DNA of 64,000 nt from positions 1 through 64,000 of the forward strand of contig JAFEFT010000020.1 in assembly GCA_018240435.1 (NCBI GenBank), read 5' to 3'. The position numbers were made by a program, and so were the translations under genes. Under the pieces are notes generated by a model, which saw only the letters and a program-made list of their open reading frames with translations, ran no database searches and was not told the origin of the DNA. How positions within the stretch are numbered: position 1 is the stretch's first letter; the number at the start of each line of letters is the position of its first letter. Below are positions 24,013-38,302 of the stretch, piece after piece. This DNA comes from Pseudomonadota bacterium. Its GTDB lineage: Bacteria > Pseudomonadota > Gammaproteobacteria > Xanthomonadales > Xanthomonadaceae.

Positions 24013-27000
24013 ATGAACCCCTCGCGCCTGTTCATCCTTCGGCCGGTGGCGACCTCGCTGCTGATGGTGGCGATCTTGCTGGTGGGCTTTCTCGCCTACC
24101 GCTTCCTGCCGTTGTCGGCGCTGCCCGAGGTCGATTACCCGACCATCCAGATCACCACCTTGTATCCGGGTGCCAGCCCGGAGGTGATGACCTCGTCGGT
24201 GACGGCACCGCTCGAACGCCAGTTCGGGCAGATGCCGGGGTTGAACCAGATGTCCTCGACCAGCTCGGCCGGGGCGTCGGTGGTGACTTTGCAATTCAGT
24301 CTCGACCTGCCACTGGACGTGGCCGGACAGCAGGTGCAGGCGGCGATCAATGCCGCCGGCACCTTCCTGCCGTCCGATCTGCCGCAGCCGCCGGTGTACA
24401 GCAAGGTCAATCCCGCCGATGCGCCGATCCTCACCCTGGCGCTGACGTCGACGACGATGCCGTTGCCTCAGGTCGAGGATCTGGCCGACACCCGACTGGC
24501 GCAGAAGATCTCGCAGATCGACGGCGTCGGCCTGGTGACGATCTCCGGTGGCCAGCGGCCGGCGGTGCGGGTGCAGGCCAATCCGACCGCGCTGGCCTCT
24601 TATGGCATGAGTCTGGAGGACCTGCGCAATGCCATCGGCAGCGCCAACGTCAACGCCGCCAAGGGCAGCTTCGACGGGCCGGTGCGCAGCTACACCATCG
24701 ACGCCAACGACCAGATCCGGTCGGCGGCGGAATACCGCGACATCATCATCGCCTTCCGCAACGGCGCGCCGGTGCACCTGTCCGACGTGGCGCAGGTGGT
24801 CGATGGCGCCGAGAACTCCCGGCTCGCGGCGTGGAAGGACACCACTCCGGCGGTGATCGTCAACATCCAGCGCCAGCCCGGCGCCAACGTCATCGACGTG
24901 GTCGATCGCGTCAAGCAATTGCTGCCCTCGCTCACCGCCTCGCTGCCGGCCAGCATCGACACCGCCGTGCTCACCGACCGCACCGTCACCGTGCGCGCCT
25001 CGGTGCACGACGTGCAGTTCGAACTGCTGCTATCGGTGGCGCTGGTGGTGCTGGTGATCTTCCTGTTCCTGCGCAATCTGCCGGCGACGATCATCCCCAG
25101 CTTCTCGGTGCCGCTGTCGCTGGTGGGCACGTTCGCGGTGATGTATCTGGCCGGGTTCTCGCTCAACAACCTGACCATGATGGCGCTGACGATTTCCACC
25201 GGCTTCGTGGTCGACGACGCCATCGTCATGATCGAGAACATCGCCCGTTACATCGAAAAGGGCGAGTCGCCGATGCAGGCGGCACTCAAGGGCTCGCGGC
25301 AGATCGGCTTCACCATCATCTCGCTGACGATCTCGTTGCTGGCGGTGCTGATCCCGTTGCTGTTCATGGGCGATGTGGTCGGGCGGCTGTTCCGCGAGTT
25401 CGCGATCACCCTGGCGGTGACGATCGTGATCTCGGCGGTGGTGTCGCTGACCCTGGTGCCGATGCTGTGCGCGAAGATCCTGCGCCATGTGCGGCCGGAA
25501 GACGAGAGCGCCTTCGCGCGCCGCAGCCACGCCTTCATCGAGCGCGTGATCGCGCGCTATGCGACCGCGCTGGACTGGGTGCTCGACCGCCAGGGCGCGA
25601 CCTTGATCGTCGCCGTCGCGACACTGGTGCTGACGGTGGTGTTGTACGTCGTCATTCCGAAAGGATTTTTCCCGGTGCAGGACACCGGCGTGATCCAGGG
25701 CATCTCGGAAGCGCCGCAGTCGATCTCGTTTTCGGCGATGGCGCAGCGGCAGAACCAGCTCGGCGCGACCATCCTGAAAGACCCGGCGGTGGCCAGCCTG
25801 TCGTCGTTCATCGGCGTCGATGGTGCCAACAGCACGCTCAATGCCGGCCGCTTCTTGATCAACCTCAAGCCGCACGGCAGCCGCGACGACGTGCAGACGG
25901 TGATGGCGCGATTGCAGGCGGCAGCGGCGAACCAGCCCGGCATCACCCTGTGGTTGCAGCCGGTGCAGGATCTGACCATCGAAGACCGCGTCAGCCGCAC
26001 GCAATATCAATTCACCCTCGGCTCGCCCAACATCGGCGATCTCGATGACTGGGTGCCGAAGCTGGTCGACAGACTTCGCCAGCAGCCGCAACTGGCCGAT
26101 GTCGCCAGCGATTTGCAGACGCAAGGATTGCAGGCGTATCTGGCGATCGACCGCAACACCGCCGGGCGGCTGGGCATCACCCCGGCGGCGATCGACAACG
26201 TGCTTTACGACGCCTTCGGGCAACGTTTGATATCGACCATCTTCACCGAGGCCAACCAGTACCGCGTGGTGCTGGAAGTCGCGCCGCCCTTCCGGCAAGG
26301 GCCGAAGGCGCTGGCCGATCTGTATGTGCCCGGTCTGAGCAACGCCAATCAGGTGGCGCAGACGCCGTCGGGTTCGGTGAATTCACCGGGTGGCGCGCAG
26401 GCCGGCGGCGGCACGCCGCAAGGCGCGACTCCGGGCGTGACCTCGGGCACGACGCAATCGGCAGTGGCGAACGGGCAGGTGCCGCTGAGCACGGTCGCCC
26501 GCGTGATTGAAAAATCGACGCCGCTGCGGATCGACCATCTTGGCCAGTTCCCGTCGACCACGGTGTCGTTCAACCTCGCGCCCGGCGCTTCGCTGGGGCA
26601 AGCGGTCGATGCGATTCGTCAGGCCGAGCAGGATATCGGCATGCCGGCCAGCATCGACACCTCGTTTCAGGGCGCGGCGCTGGCCTTCCAGTCGTCGCTG
26701 ACCGGCACCGTGCTGCTGATTCTGGCCGCGATCGCCGCCATGTACATCGTGCTCGGCGTGCTCTACGAGAGTTACATCCACCCGATCACCATACTCTCGA
26801 CGTTGCCGTCCGCCGGCGTCGGCGCGCTGCTGGCGTTGATGGTGGCGCGCGACGATCTGGGCATCGTCGCCATCATCGGCATCATCCTGCTGATCGGCAT
26901 CGTCAAGAAGAACGCGATCATGATGGTCGACTTCGCGCTCGACGCCGAGCGCAACGAAGGCCTGTCGCCGCGCGCGGCGATCCGGCAAGCCTGCCTGCTG

Positions 27001-27246
27001 CGCTTCCGGCCGATCCTGATGACGACGCTGGCGGCGCTGTTCGGCGCGCTGCCGCTGATGCTCGGCACCGGCGTTGGCTCGGAACTGCGGCATCCGCTGG
27101 GCATCACCATCGTCGGCGGCATGATCGTCTCGCAGGTGCTGACGCTGTTCACCACGCCGGTGATCTATCTGGCCTTCGATCGGCTGGCGGGGCGGGTGGG
27201 CAAGGATGCGCCCGCAGTCGATGGCGATGAGGAGCCGGCAACATGA
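24013..27246 (+). CDS. mdtB: MdtB-like RND multidrug transporter subunit
   Basis: A 1077-residue RND pump. The N-terminal helix [20 protein letters not shown] leads into the porter domain ([20 protein letters not shown]). The proton-relay aspartate pair is in TM4 ([19 protein letters not shown]), and the Lys in [18 protein letters not shown] is also present. A Gly/Thr/Pro-rich insertion of about 50 residues (around 775-825) lies in the second porter loop and is absent from the MdtC paralogue here. The start ATG 24013 is fixed by the conserved N terminus. MdtB and MdtC normally form a mixed trimer. Confidence 0.94.
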   Translation: MNPSRLFILRPVATSLLMVAILLVGFLAYRFLPLSALPEVDYPTIQITTLYPGASPEVMTSSVTAPLERQFGQMPGLNQMSSTSSAGASVVTLQFSLDLPLDVAGQQVQAAINAAGTFLPSDLPQPPVYSKVNPADAPILTLALTSTTMPLPQVEDLADTRLAQKISQIDGVGLVTISGGQRPAVRVQANPTALASYGMSLEDLRNAIGSANVNAAKGSFDGPVRSYTIDANDQIRSAAEYRDIIIAFRNGAPVHLSDVAQVVDGAENSRLAAWKDTTPAVIVNIQRQPGANVIDVVDRVKQLLPSLTASLPASIDTAVLTDRTVTVRASVHDVQFELLLSVALVVLVIFLFLRNLPATIIPSFSVPLSLVGTFAVMYLAGFSLNNLTMMALTISTGFVVDDAIVMIENIARYIEKGESPMQAALKGSRQIGFTIISLTISLLAVLIPLLFMGDVVGRLFREFAITLAVTIVISAVVSLTLVPMLCAKILRHVRPEDESAFARRSHAFIERVIARYATALDWVLDRQGATLIVAVATLVLTVVLYVVIPKGFFPVQDTGVIQGISEAPQSISFSAMAQRQNQLGATILKDPAVASLSSFIGVDGANSTLNAGRFLINLKPHGSRDDVQTVMARLQAAAANQPGITLWLQPVQDLTIEDRVSRTQYQFTLGSPNIGDLDDWVPKLVDRLRQQPQLADVASDLQTQGLQAYLAIDRNTAGRLGITPAAIDNVLYDAFGQRLISTIFTEANQYRVVLEVAPPFRQGPKALADLYVPGLSNANQVAQTPSGSVNSPGGAQAGGGTPQGATPGVTSGTTQSAVANGQVPLSTVARVIEKSTPLRIDHLGQFPSTTVSFNLAPGASLGQAVDAIRQAEQDIGMPASIDTSFQGAALAFQSSLTGTVLLILAAIAAMYIVLGVLYESYIHPITILSTLPSAGVGALLALMVARDDLGIVAIIGIILLIGIVKKNAIMMVDFALDAERNEGLSPRAAIRQACLLRFRPILMTTLAALFGALPLMLGTGVGSELRHPLGITIVGGMIVSQVLTLFTTPVIYLAFDRLAGRVGKDAPAVDGDEEPAT

Positions 27247-27277
27247 TCGTCGCCTGCCCGCGAGCGTGGCATGAATG

Positions 27278-27388
27278 CCCCTCTGCCTGCGGGAGAGGGG
27301 TGGGGGTGAGGGGTCGTCGCTGTCGCGGCGCTGAGGCCCGCTCGGCCCCTCATCCGCGCTTCGCGCACCTTCTCCCGGTGGGAGAAGG
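27278..27388. repeat. Palindromic dispersed repeats between mdtB and mdtC
   Basis: Two hairpin-forming units of the same family as at 23790: CCCCTCTGCCTGCGGGAGAG at 27278-27297 and CCTTCTCCCGGTGGGAGAAG at 27368-27387. The 160-bp gap holds no gene. Confidence 0.8.
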
Positions 27389-27406
27389 GAACGACAGGCC
27401 GCCGTC

Positions 27407-30400
27407 ATGAGTAACCGCTTCGCCGGCCTGTCCGCGCCCTTCATCCGCCGGCCGGTGGCGACCACGCTGCTGACCCTTGGGGTGGCGCTGGCGGGCTTGA
27501 TCGCGTTCTTCCTGCTGCCGGTGTCGCCGCTGCCGCAGATCGACGTGCCGACGATTCTGGTGCAGGCATCCTTGCCCGGTGCCAGCCCGGAGACGATCGC
27601 CACCTCGGTCGCCACTCCGCTCGAACGCCAGCTCGGCCGCATCGCCGGCGTCACCGAGATGACTTCGTCGAGTTCGCGCGGCAGCACCTTCATCGTCTTG
27701 CAGTTCGCGCTCTCGCGCGACATCGACGGTGCCGCGCGCGATGTGCAGGCCGCGCTCAATGCGGCGCGCGCGCAGTTGCCCAGCGGCATGCCGGGCAACC
27801 CGACCTATCGCAAGGCCAATCCATCCGACCAGCCCATCCTCGTCTTCACGATGACCAGCAAGACGCTCGATCGCGGCCAGATCTACGACGCCGCTTCGAC
27901 CATCGTCGCGCAGAAGATCGCCCAGGTCGAAGGCGTCGGTCAGGTGACGGTCGGTGGCGGCTCGCTGCCGGCGGTGCGGGTCGAGTTGAACCTGACCGCG
28001 CTCAACAAGTACGGCATCGCGCTCGACACCGTGCGTACCGCGTTGGCCAACGCCAACGCCAATCGCCCGAAAGGTTTGGTCGAATCCGACGATCGCCACT
28101 GGATCATCCAGGCCGACGATCAGGCGCGCAGCGCGGCGCAGTATCGCGACCTGATCGTGGCGATGCGTGGCGGCCGGCCGGTGCGGCTGTCCGATGTCGC
28201 GCAGGTGCTCGATTCGGTCGAAGACGTGCGCACGATGGGCATGGCCAACGGCGAGCCGGCGATCATTCTGCAAGTCATCAAGCAGCCCAACGCCAACATC
28301 ATCCAGACCTGCGATCGCGTGCTGGCGCTGCTGCCGCAGCTGCGCGCCTCGATCCCGGCCGACATCCAGATTCATACCGCGATCGAGCGTACCAGCACCA
28401 TCCGCGCCTCGTTGCACAACGTCGAAACCACCTTGCTTATCGCGATCGCGCTGGTGATCGGCGTGGTGTTCGTGTTCTTGCGCGACGGCCGGGCGACGCT
28501 GGTGCCGGCGGTGGCGGTGCCGGTGTCGCTGATCGGCACCTTCGCGGTGATGTACCTGTGCGGCTACAGCCTCGACAACCTGTCTCTGATGGCGCTGACC
28601 ATCGCCACCGGCTTCGTCGTCGACGATGCGGTGGTGGTGCTGGAGAACATCACCCGCCACATGGAAGCGGGCATGCCGCGCCGGCAGGCGGTGTTGCAGG
28701 GTGCGCGCGAAGTCGGCTTCACGGTGCTGTCGATGAGCCTGTCGCTGGTCGCGGTGTTCATTCCGATCCTGTTGATGGACGGCATCGTCGGTCGCTACCT
28801 GCGCGTGTTTTCAGTGACGCTGTCGGTGGCGATCGGGGTGTCGTTACTGGTGTCGCTGACCACCACGCCGATGATGTGCAGCCAGTTGCTGCGGCCGCAT
28901 CGGCGCGATGCGCAGGGCCGCGAGCAGGGGCGATTCCTGCGCTGGAGCGAACGCGCCTTCGATGCCGCTCGCGGCTTGTACGAACGCACGCTCAAGCGCG
29001 CGCTGGCGGCGCCGGCGATGGTGATGTTCGTGCTGGCGGTGACGGTGTGCCTGAACGTGTGGCTTTACGTGATCGTGCCCAAGGGTTTGTTCCCGGACGA
29101 GGACACCGGCCGCCTCGTCGGCGGCGTGATGGCCGACCAGAGCGCGTCGTTCCAGTCGATGTCGGTCAAGGTCAAACAGTTGATGAAGATCGTCAACGCC
29201 GATCCGGCGGTGGATACCGCGGTGAGCTTCATCAGCGCCGGCCACGCGTTCATGTTCGTCGCGCTCAAGCCGCTGGCGCAGCGCCGGCTGTCCACCGAGC
29301 AGGTGATCGCGCGGCTGCGGCCGAAGCTGGCGCATGAGCCGGGCGCGCAATTGTTTTTGCGCGCCGCGCAGGACATCCGCACCGGCGGCCGGCAGAGCAA
29401 CGCCACCTATCAATACACCTTGCAGAGCGACAGCCTCGCCGATCTGCGCCGTTGGGGGCCGAAGATCACCGAGGCGCTCAAGCAGGCGCCGGGGCTGGAG
29501 GATGTCAATTCCGATCAGCAGGAGCGCGGGCTGGAGACGGCCTTGAGTTTCGATCGCGCGGCGATGGCGCGACTGGGCATCACCACCGCGCAAGTGGACA
29601 GCACGCTCGGCGATGCCTTCGGGCAACGTCAGGTATCGACCATCTACAACCCGCTCAACCAGTACCACGTCATCATGGAAGTCGCGCCGCGCTTTCTCGG
29701 CAATCCCGAATCGCTGCGCGACATTTATGTGCAAAACAAGTCCGGCAAGATGGTGCCGCTGGCGGCGTTCGCACGCTGGGCGCCGGGCACGGCGCCGGTT
29801 TCGGTGAGTCATCAAGGACAGTTCGCGGCGGTCACGGTGTCGTTCAATCTCGCCGAGGGCGTGAGCCTAGGGCAGGCGGCACTGGTGATCGACCAGACGA
29901 TGGCGCGCATCGGCGTGCCGGCGTCCATCCACGGCGCTTTCGCCGGCACCGCCGCGACCTTCCAGCAAAACAGCGGCACCCAGCCGTGGCTGATCCTCGC
30001 CGCGCTGGTCGCCGTCTACATCGTGCTGGGCGTGCTCTACGAGAGCTATGTGCATCCGCTGACGATACTCTCGACGCTGCCGTCGGCCGGCGTCGGCGCG
30101 CTACTGGCGCTGCTCGCCTTCCACATGGAGTTCAGCATCATCGCCCTGATCGGCGTGTTGCTGCTGGTGGGCATCGTCAAGAAAAACGCGATCTTGATGA
30201 TCGACTTCGCGCTCGATGCCGAACGCCAGCAGGGCATGAGCGCGCGCGACGCCATCTTCGCCGCCTGCTCGCTGCGCTTTCGCCCGATCATGATGACCAC
30301 GCTGGCGGCGATGCTGGGCGCGCTGCCGCTGGCGCTGGGTTTCGGCGAGGGCGCGCAGATGCGCCGGCCGCTCGGCGTGGCCATCCTCGGCGGGCTGGCA

Positions 30401-30544
30401 GTCAGTCAATTGTTGACGCTGTACACGACGCCGGTGGTGTATCTCTACCTCGACCGCTTCCGCTTGTGGGCGGCGCGGAAGTGGAAGGCAACTCGCGGCG
30501 AACCGCCGACGGCAGACGACGGCATGAGGCCGGCGCGGACATGA
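27407..30544 (+). CDS. mdtC: MdtC-like RND multidrug transporter subunit
   Basis: A 1045-residue RND pump paralogous to the preceding gene. The N terminus [20 protein letters not shown] and porter start [20 protein letters not shown] are typical of the MdtC half. TM4 carries [19 protein letters not shown] with the proton-relay aspartates, and TM10 has [18 protein letters not shown]. Together with MdtB and the adaptor it would export drugs, bile-type detergents or metals; the substrate is not visible. Placement beside the copper cluster is suggestive only. Confidence 0.94.
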   Translation: MSNRFAGLSAPFIRRPVATTLLTLGVALAGLIAFFLLPVSPLPQIDVPTILVQASLPGASPETIATSVATPLERQLGRIAGVTEMTSSSSRGSTFIVLQFALSRDIDGAARDVQAALNAARAQLPSGMPGNPTYRKANPSDQPILVFTMTSKTLDRGQIYDAASTIVAQKIAQVEGVGQVTVGGGSLPAVRVELNLTALNKYGIALDTVRTALANANANRPKGLVESDDRHWIIQADDQARSAAQYRDLIVAMRGGRPVRLSDVAQVLDSVEDVRTMGMANGEPAIILQVIKQPNANIIQTCDRVLALLPQLRASIPADIQIHTAIERTSTIRASLHNVETTLLIAIALVIGVVFVFLRDGRATLVPAVAVPVSLIGTFAVMYLCGYSLDNLSLMALTIATGFVVDDAVVVLENITRHMEAGMPRRQAVLQGAREVGFTVLSMSLSLVAVFIPILLMDGIVGRYLRVFSVTLSVAIGVSLLVSLTTTPMMCSQLLRPHRRDAQGREQGRFLRWSERAFDAARGLYERTLKRALAAPAMVMFVLAVTVCLNVWLYVIVPKGLFPDEDTGRLVGGVMADQSASFQSMSVKVKQLMKIVNADPAVDTAVSFISAGHAFMFVALKPLAQRRLSTEQVIARLRPKLAHEPGAQLFLRAAQDIRTGGRQSNATYQYTLQSDSLADLRRWGPKITEALKQAPGLEDVNSDQQERGLETALSFDRAAMARLGITTAQVDSTLGDAFGQRQVSTIYNPLNQYHVIMEVAPRFLGNPESLRDIYVQNKSGKMVPLAAFARWAPGTAPVSVSHQGQFAAVTVSFNLAEGVSLGQAALVIDQTMARIGVPASIHGAFAGTAATFQQNSGTQPWLILAALVAVYIVLGVLYESYVHPLTILSTLPSAGVGALLALLAFHMEFSIIALIGVLLLVGIVKKNAILMIDFALDAERQQGMSARDAIFAACSLRFRPIMMTTLAAMLGALPLALGFGEGAQMRRPLGVAILGGLAVSQLLTLYTTPVVYLYLDRFRLWAARKWKATRGEPPTADDGMRPART

Positions 30545-30983
30545 GGATGGGATATTCGATTGCGACCGATTCGCTTGCCCACGCAAGGCATGCGACCGGC
30601 ATTTCGTTCGCGCCTGGCCTTCGGGGGAAGGGCGATCGTCGTTGGTGCGCAAGGCTTCCACCCGCTGCCGCGGGCGGGTCCCTTTTCTTGCTTGCCCAAG
30701 AAAAGGAACCAAAAGAAGGGCACCCCGGGCGTTGCGCCCTCGGCACATCCTGTGCCGAGGGTCCGTTGCGGGCGGCGGGCCGTTGCGACGGCACATCCTC
30801 GTGCCGACGCAACGATGGCCGACCTCCTGTCGGCCGCCCCTGCGGGGCTCATCCGCCGCCCTCCACCGCAACGCACGGGGCCCCGCGAACAGCGCGCGCT
30901 TCCTGCGCGCAAGAGCGACCAGCCCACGCTTCGCCTTCCGGATGCCAGCGCTGTGATCGACGACCGCATTCAGGATCAAGAAC
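30545..30983. repeat. 439-bp intergenic region with four consecutive hairpins
   Basis: No gene is seen. Perfect or near-perfect stems occur at 30737-30746/30752-30761 (10 bp), 30781-30794/30801-30814 (14 bp, one mismatch), 30817-30823/30829-30835 (7 bp) and 30894-30899/30905-30910 (6 bp). The loops are ATCCT, ATCCTC, CTCCT and TTCCT. A preceding stretch (GGGTCCCTTTTCTTGCTTGC onward) looks like a dispersed intergenic repeat. On the minus strand each loop reads AGGA. The mdtC-to-OMF spacing makes read-through translation coupling impossible. Confidence 0.8.
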
Positions 30984-32459
30984 ATGAAACGATCTTCCTC
31001 CACCACGGCCTCGTTGAGCGTGCTCGCCTCCTGCCTGTTGCTGACCGCCTGTGCGGTCGGGCCCGACTACGTGCGGCCAGCGGTGGCGACGCCGGCGGCT
31101 TACAAGGAAGCCGCTGCCACCGCCGCGAATTGGCGGCCCGCGCAGCCCGCCGATGACGCCGAGCGCGGCGCGTGGTGGAAGGTGTTCGGCGATGCGACGC
31201 TGGACGATCTGGAAATGCAGGCCGAAGCGGCCAATCAGACCTTGGCGCAAGCGCAGGCGCAGTACCGGCAGGCGCAGGCGCAGCTGGCCGGCGCGCGCGC
31301 AGCATCGTTTCCGACGCTCGGTGCGAGCGCAGCCGATACGCGTTCGGGCCGTTACGGCACCGATGCCAGTGGCTCCTCGCATCCGTCCGACAATCATCTG
31401 CTGAGCTTGACCGCGAGCTGGGAGCCGGATCTGTGGGGTCGCGTGCGGCGCACCCTCGAGCAGGGCAAGGCCAACGCGCAGGCCAGCGCCGCACTGCTGG
31501 CGTCGACGCGGCTGAGCGTGCAGGCCGAGCTGGCGCAGGACTATTTCCAGTTGCGCATCGCCGATGAACAACAGCGCCTGCTCGACGCGACCGTCGTCGC
31601 CTATCAGCGCGCCTTGCAGATGACGCAGAATCAATACGACGCCGGCGTCGCCGCGCGTGGCGACGTGGTGCAGGCGCAGGCACAACTGAAATCGGCGCAG
31701 GCGCAGGCGCTGGACATCGGCATCGGTCGCGCCCAGCTCGAACACGCCATCGCCGTGCTGGTCGGCAAGGCGCCGGCGGATTTCTCGATCCCGGTGCAAG
31801 CCTTCACGCTGTCGCCGCCGACCATTCCCGCCGGCGTGCCCTCGCAATTGCTCGAACGTCGCCCCGATGTCGCCGTCGCCGAACGCCAGGCCGCCGCCGC
31901 CAATGCCGCCATCGGCATCGCCGAGGCGGCGTGGTTTCCGAATCTCACCGTGTCTGCCAACGGTGGCTACCAGAACAGTTCGTTCGCACAGTGGCTGACG
32001 GCGCCGAGCCGGTTCTGGTCGCTCGGCCCGCAACTGGCGGCAACCTTGTTCGACGGTGGCGCGCGGCGGGCGCAGAGCGCGCAGGCGCGCGCCAGCTACG
32101 ATGCCGCGGTGGCCAATTATCGGCAGGTGGCGCTGGCGGCGTTGCAGAACGTCGAGGACAACCTGGCGGCACTGCGCATCCTCGAACAGGAAGCGCGCGT
32201 GCAGGGCGACGCGGTCAAGGCGTCGGAAGAATCCTTGCGCATCGCCCTCGATCAGTATCGGGCCGGCACGGTGAGCTATCTCGATGTCACCAGCGCGCAG
32301 TCGAGCGCCTACGCCGCGCAGCGTTCGGCGCTGGCGCTGCGCGGTGCGCGCCTGGCCGATACGGTGGCGCTGATCAAGGCGCTGGGCGGAGGCTGGGATG
32401 CGATGCCCGTCGTCGATCACGACGCCGACAGGAACGCAGCGCCGCCGACGCCGAACTGA
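30984..32459 (+). CDS. NodT-family outer-membrane efflux lipoprotein
   Basis: A 491-residue TolC-like channel of the NodT/OprM group. The lipobox is LLTAC (Cys23), followed by the family start AVGPDYVRPAV. Two outer-membrane efflux repeats contain LTASWEPDLWGRVRRTLEQG and SWLTAPSRFWSLGPQLAATL-like blocks. It closes the tripartite system with the adaptor and the two RND proteins upstream, on the same strand. E. coli mdtABC uses TolC, so a dedicated lipoprotein channel in the cluster is a local feature. Confidence 0.94.
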   Translation: MKRSSSTTASLSVLASCLLLTACAVGPDYVRPAVATPAAYKEAAATAANWRPAQPADDAERGAWWKVFGDATLDDLEMQAEAANQTLAQAQAQYRQAQAQLAGARAASFPTLGASAADTRSGRYGTDASGSSHPSDNHLLSLTASWEPDLWGRVRRTLEQGKANAQASAALLASTRLSVQAELAQDYFQLRIADEQQRLLDATVVAYQRALQMTQNQYDAGVAARGDVVQAQAQLKSAQAQALDIGIGRAQLEHAIAVLVGKAPADFSIPVQAFTLSPPTIPAGVPSQLLERRPDVAVAERQAAAANAAIGIAEAAWFPNLTVSANGGYQNSSFAQWLTAPSRFWSLGPQLAATLFDGGARRAQSAQARASYDAAVANYRQVALAALQNVEDNLAALRILEQEARVQGDAVKASEESLRIALDQYRAGTVSYLDVTSAQSSAYAAQRSALALRGARLADTVALIKALGGGWDAMPVVDHDADRNAAPPTPN

Positions 32460-32569
32460 TCCCCGACTTCCGGCACAGGCACCCCCGGGGGCCCGTCGCT
32501 AGCATCGCGCGATTGCCGGCGTGCAATCACGTGCGCCGCGGCCGTTTCCATCGCCTCCGAGGTATCTGC

Positions 32570-35233
<2,664 letters not shown>

Positions 35234-35254
35234 GCCGCGGCGACCACGCCGGCC

Positions 35255-38191
35255 TCAACCGTTGCTGCGCGCCCATTGCGTGATCGGCGCCGGGCGACCG
35301 AGCAGGAAGCCCTGGCCGTAGTCGCAGCCCAGCGCGGCCAGCGCCTCGCGCTGCTGGGCGGTTTCGATGCCTTCGGCCACCACCTGCATCTCCAGCGCGC
35401 GCGCCAGCGCCACCACCGCGCCGACGATCTTGGCGCTGCTCGAATGGGCGTTGCCGTCGAGCGCAGCGACGAAGCTGCGGTCGATCTTGAGCAGGCGCAG
35501 CGGGAAGGTGTGCAGGTAGCTCAGCGAGGAATGGCCGGTGCCGAAATCGTCGAGTGCAGCACCGATGCCGGCGGCGCGCAGGCGTTCGAGGGTGGCGCGT
35601 ACTTCGCCGGGATGGTCGATCAGCGAGCCTTCGGTCAGTTCCACCACCAGCCGCCGCGCCGGCCAGCGCGTGCGCTTGAGCATGTCGAGCAGGCGCGCGT
35701 CGAAATCGTCGCGCTTGAAATGCAGCGGCGAGACGTTGATGGTCACGTAGGCCTTGCGTTCCGGGTCGAGGTTGGCGGCCAGGCGGCAGGTCTTCTCGAA
35801 CATCTTCCAGTCGATCGCTTCCATGCTGCCGTTGTCGATGGCGACCTGCATGAATTCGGCCGGGCCGATCGGGCCGCGCACCGGATGGTTCCAGCGCAGC
35901 AGCGCCTCGTAGCCGACCACGGCGCCATCGGCCAGTCGCTCGATCGGCTGGAAGTGCGGTTCGAACTGGTCGAGCAGCAACGCGCTGCGCAGCTTGATCT
36001 CCATCGCCAGCACGTTGACGGCGTTTTCCTGCAACGATTCGTCGTACATCACCCACTGTCGGCGCCCGGCTTTCTTGGCGCGGTACATGGCGGTGTCGGC
36101 GTCGCGCAGCAGGTCGTCGGCGAACTGGTAGTTGCCGTCGCCGATGGCGATGCCGATGCTGGTCGACGGTTCGATCACCTCGCCGGCCACGGTCAGCGGC
36201 TTGCCCACTTCCTCGAGCACGCGCTGGGCGATCTTGATCGCGGCGCCGGGGATCGGCACGTCTTCGAGCAAGATCGCGAACTCGTCGCCCGACAGCCGGC
36301 CGACGACATCGGGTTCGCGTACACAGGACTGCAGGCGGCGCGCGAATTCCTTGAGCACGGTGTCGCCGGCGAGGTGGCCGAGGCTGTCGTTGATGACCTT
36401 GAAACGGTCGACGTCGAGATAGAGCAGGGCGCAGCGGCCGCTCTTGTTGCGCTTGAAATGACGCAGCACGCGGCCGATGCGGTCGAGCAGGTAGCTGCGG
36501 TTGGGCAGGGCGGTGAGCGCGTCGTGCATCACCTGGTGCTTGAGCTGGTCCTGCGCCTTCTCGCGCTCGGCGATTTCCTGGCTCAGCTCGCGGGTGCGTT
36601 CGGCCACGCGCTGTTCGAGCTGCGCGTGCGAAGCGCGCAGGGCTTCGACCGAGCGCCGCCGTTGCAGGCTGCCGGCAACCTGCGAGGCGACGAAGCTCAA
36701 CAGCTCGTGTTCGGCCGGGCCGAACACGATTTCCGGGTCGTAACTTTGCACCGCGATCAGGCCGATCACCTCGTCGGCGACCGCCAGCGGCACGCCCAGC
36801 CAGCACACCGACAGCGAACCGACGTCTTCGAGGTCGATCTCGCCGTCGCGCGCCAGCGCCAGGATGTCGTCGCGGCTGAGGATCACCGGGCCGGTGCGCA
36901 GCACGTATTCGCTCAGGCCATAGCCCATCGGCCGCGAGTCGTAGCGCTCGCCGGTCTCGTCGATGGAATAGACGAACTCGAGCGATTCGCCATCCGCGCT
37001 GACCAGCGCGATGAACAGGTTGCGCGCGTTCATCAGCTCGCCGATCGTGGTATGCGCCTGCCGGTAGAACTCGGCCTGGCTGATGTCGGCGGTGGCCAGC
37101 CCGGCGATCTGGAACAAGGCCTTCTGCAACCGCTGCGCGTGCTGGCGTTCGGCCATGCCCAACTGCAAGGCGCGATTGGCGTGTGCCAGCTCGAAAGTGC
37201 GCGAGCGCACGCGCTGTTCCAGCTCGTCCTTGCTGCGCTTGCGCTCGATGGCGGTGAGGATGTGGCTGGCGACGAATTCGAGCAGGGCGCGATCGTCGGC
37301 GGAAAAGCCGATCGATTCGTCGTAGCTTTGCACCACGATCGCGCCGCAGGCGCGACCGTCGCGCAGCATCGGCACGCCCAGCCAGTCGGCCGAATCGGTG
37401 CCGACCAGACGCAGCGGGCCGGACACCTGCGCCGCCAGTTGCGCGGCATCGCCCATCAACGGCTTGCCGTCGCGCAGCAGGTACCAGGTCAGCGAATGCT
37501 CCATCGTCGCCATCGCGACGTCGCCGTAGTTGCCGGGTGGATCGTCGTCCTCGACATCGACGAAGTAGAGAAAGCGCAAGGTATCGGCGCGCGCATCGTG
37601 CAGGACGATGAAGAAGTTCTCGGCGTACATCAGCTCGCCGACGATGGCGTGGATGCCGTGCAGCAACTCAGGCATGTCCAGATCGGCGCTGGCGCGGTCG
37701 GCGATCGCGAACAGCGCCCGTTGCAGCCGCTCCGAATGCGCCAGACGCTTGTGTTCACCCTCCAGCGCGGCGGCCTCCAGTGCGCGGCGCAGGTGGCGGG
37801 CGGCGACGTGCAAGGCGTCGGTCGGCTGCGCCAGCGCCGGCTGGAGCGCGCGCGCGGCCGGTTCGGGCAGCACGATCACTGCCGGCGCGTCGGGCAGGCG
37901 CAAGGCGGCGTGGATGCCGTCGCCGACCAGCCCGGCCTGCGGTCGGGCGAGCGCGGTGTGCACCAGTGCCTGTTGCGGCGCGCTCCATTGGAGCGCCGGT
38001 TCGCACTGCATGCGGCCGGCACCGTCCTGTTCCCAGACCACCGCCGCGGCCTCGCCGCTGCGTTCGCGCGCGAGTTGGGCGAGCACGCCGGCCACCTCGC
38101 GTGGCGAGCCGGCATCGGCCAGCCGCGCCAGCAGGTCGAGCAATGCTGCCGTGCTCGCCTTCGTCGGTGTCCGGGCAGGGGCCTTGGCCAT
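35255..38191 (-). CDS. Double-GAF GGDEF/EAL c-di-GMP signalling protein
   Basis: A 978-residue soluble protein with two GAF-type domains (about 160-345 and 370-540), then a GGDEF domain with signature SGDEF at 634-638, and an EAL domain. The EAL domain keeps the catalytic pattern: Glu762 in YEALLRW, TINVSPLHF, VVELTEGSL, LDDFGTGHSSLSYL, LKIDRSFV and VAEGIET. It is therefore probably an active phosphodiesterase; the cyclase domain may be active or regulatory. Its GAF modules resemble those of the histidine kinase at 16766-18748 (shared NFF and VVQSY motifs). It is convergent with the aminopeptidase gene. Confidence 0.94.
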   Translation of the reverse strand: MAKAPARTPTKASTAALLDLLARLADAGSPREVAGVLAQLARERSGEAAAVVWEQDGAGRMQCEPALQWSAPQQALVHTALARPQAGLVGDGIHAALRLPDAPAVIVLPEPAARALQPALAQPTDALHVAARHLRRALEAAALEGEHKRLAHSERLQRALFAIADRASADLDMPELLHGIHAIVGELMYAENFFIVLHDARADTLRFLYFVDVEDDDPPGNYGDVAMATMEHSLTWYLLRDGKPLMGDAAQLAAQVSGPLRLVGTDSADWLGVPMLRDGRACGAIVVQSYDESIGFSADDRALLEFVASHILTAIERKRSKDELEQRVRSRTFELAHANRALQLGMAERQHAQRLQKALFQIAGLATADISQAEFYRQAHTTIGELMNARNLFIALVSADGESLEFVYSIDETGERYDSRPMGYGLSEYVLRTGPVILSRDDILALARDGEIDLEDVGSLSVCWLGVPLAVADEVIGLIAVQSYDPEIVFGPAEHELLSFVASQVAGSLQRRRSVEALRASHAQLEQRVAERTRELSQEIAEREKAQDQLKHQVMHDALTALPNRSYLLDRIGRVLRHFKRNKSGRCALLYLDVDRFKVINDSLGHLAGDTVLKEFARRLQSCVREPDVVGRLSGDEFAILLEDVPIPGAAIKIAQRVLEEVGKPLTVAGEVIEPSTSIGIAIGDGNYQFADDLLRDADTAMYRAKKAGRRQWVMYDESLQENAVNVLAMEIKLRSALLLDQFEPHFQPIERLADGAVVGYEALLRWNHPVRGPIGPAEFMQVAIDNGSMEAIDWKMFEKTCRLAANLDPERKAYVTINVSPLHFKRDDFDARLLDMLKRTRWPARRLVVELTEGSLIDHPGEVRATLERLRAAGIGAALDDFGTGHSSLSYLHTFPLRLLKIDRSFVAALDGNAHSSSAKIVGAVVALARALEMQVVAEGIETAQQREALAALGCDYGQGFLLGRPAPITQWARSNG

Positions 38192-38302
38192 GGTGTCTAT
38201 TCTGGGTTCGTTGGCCCGACTATCGGCCAGCGCCATTGTGAACCGGCGTGCGCGCGCTCACAAAACCGCAGGTCGGGCGGCGCCGGGACGGTGGGGCGGT
38301 GA

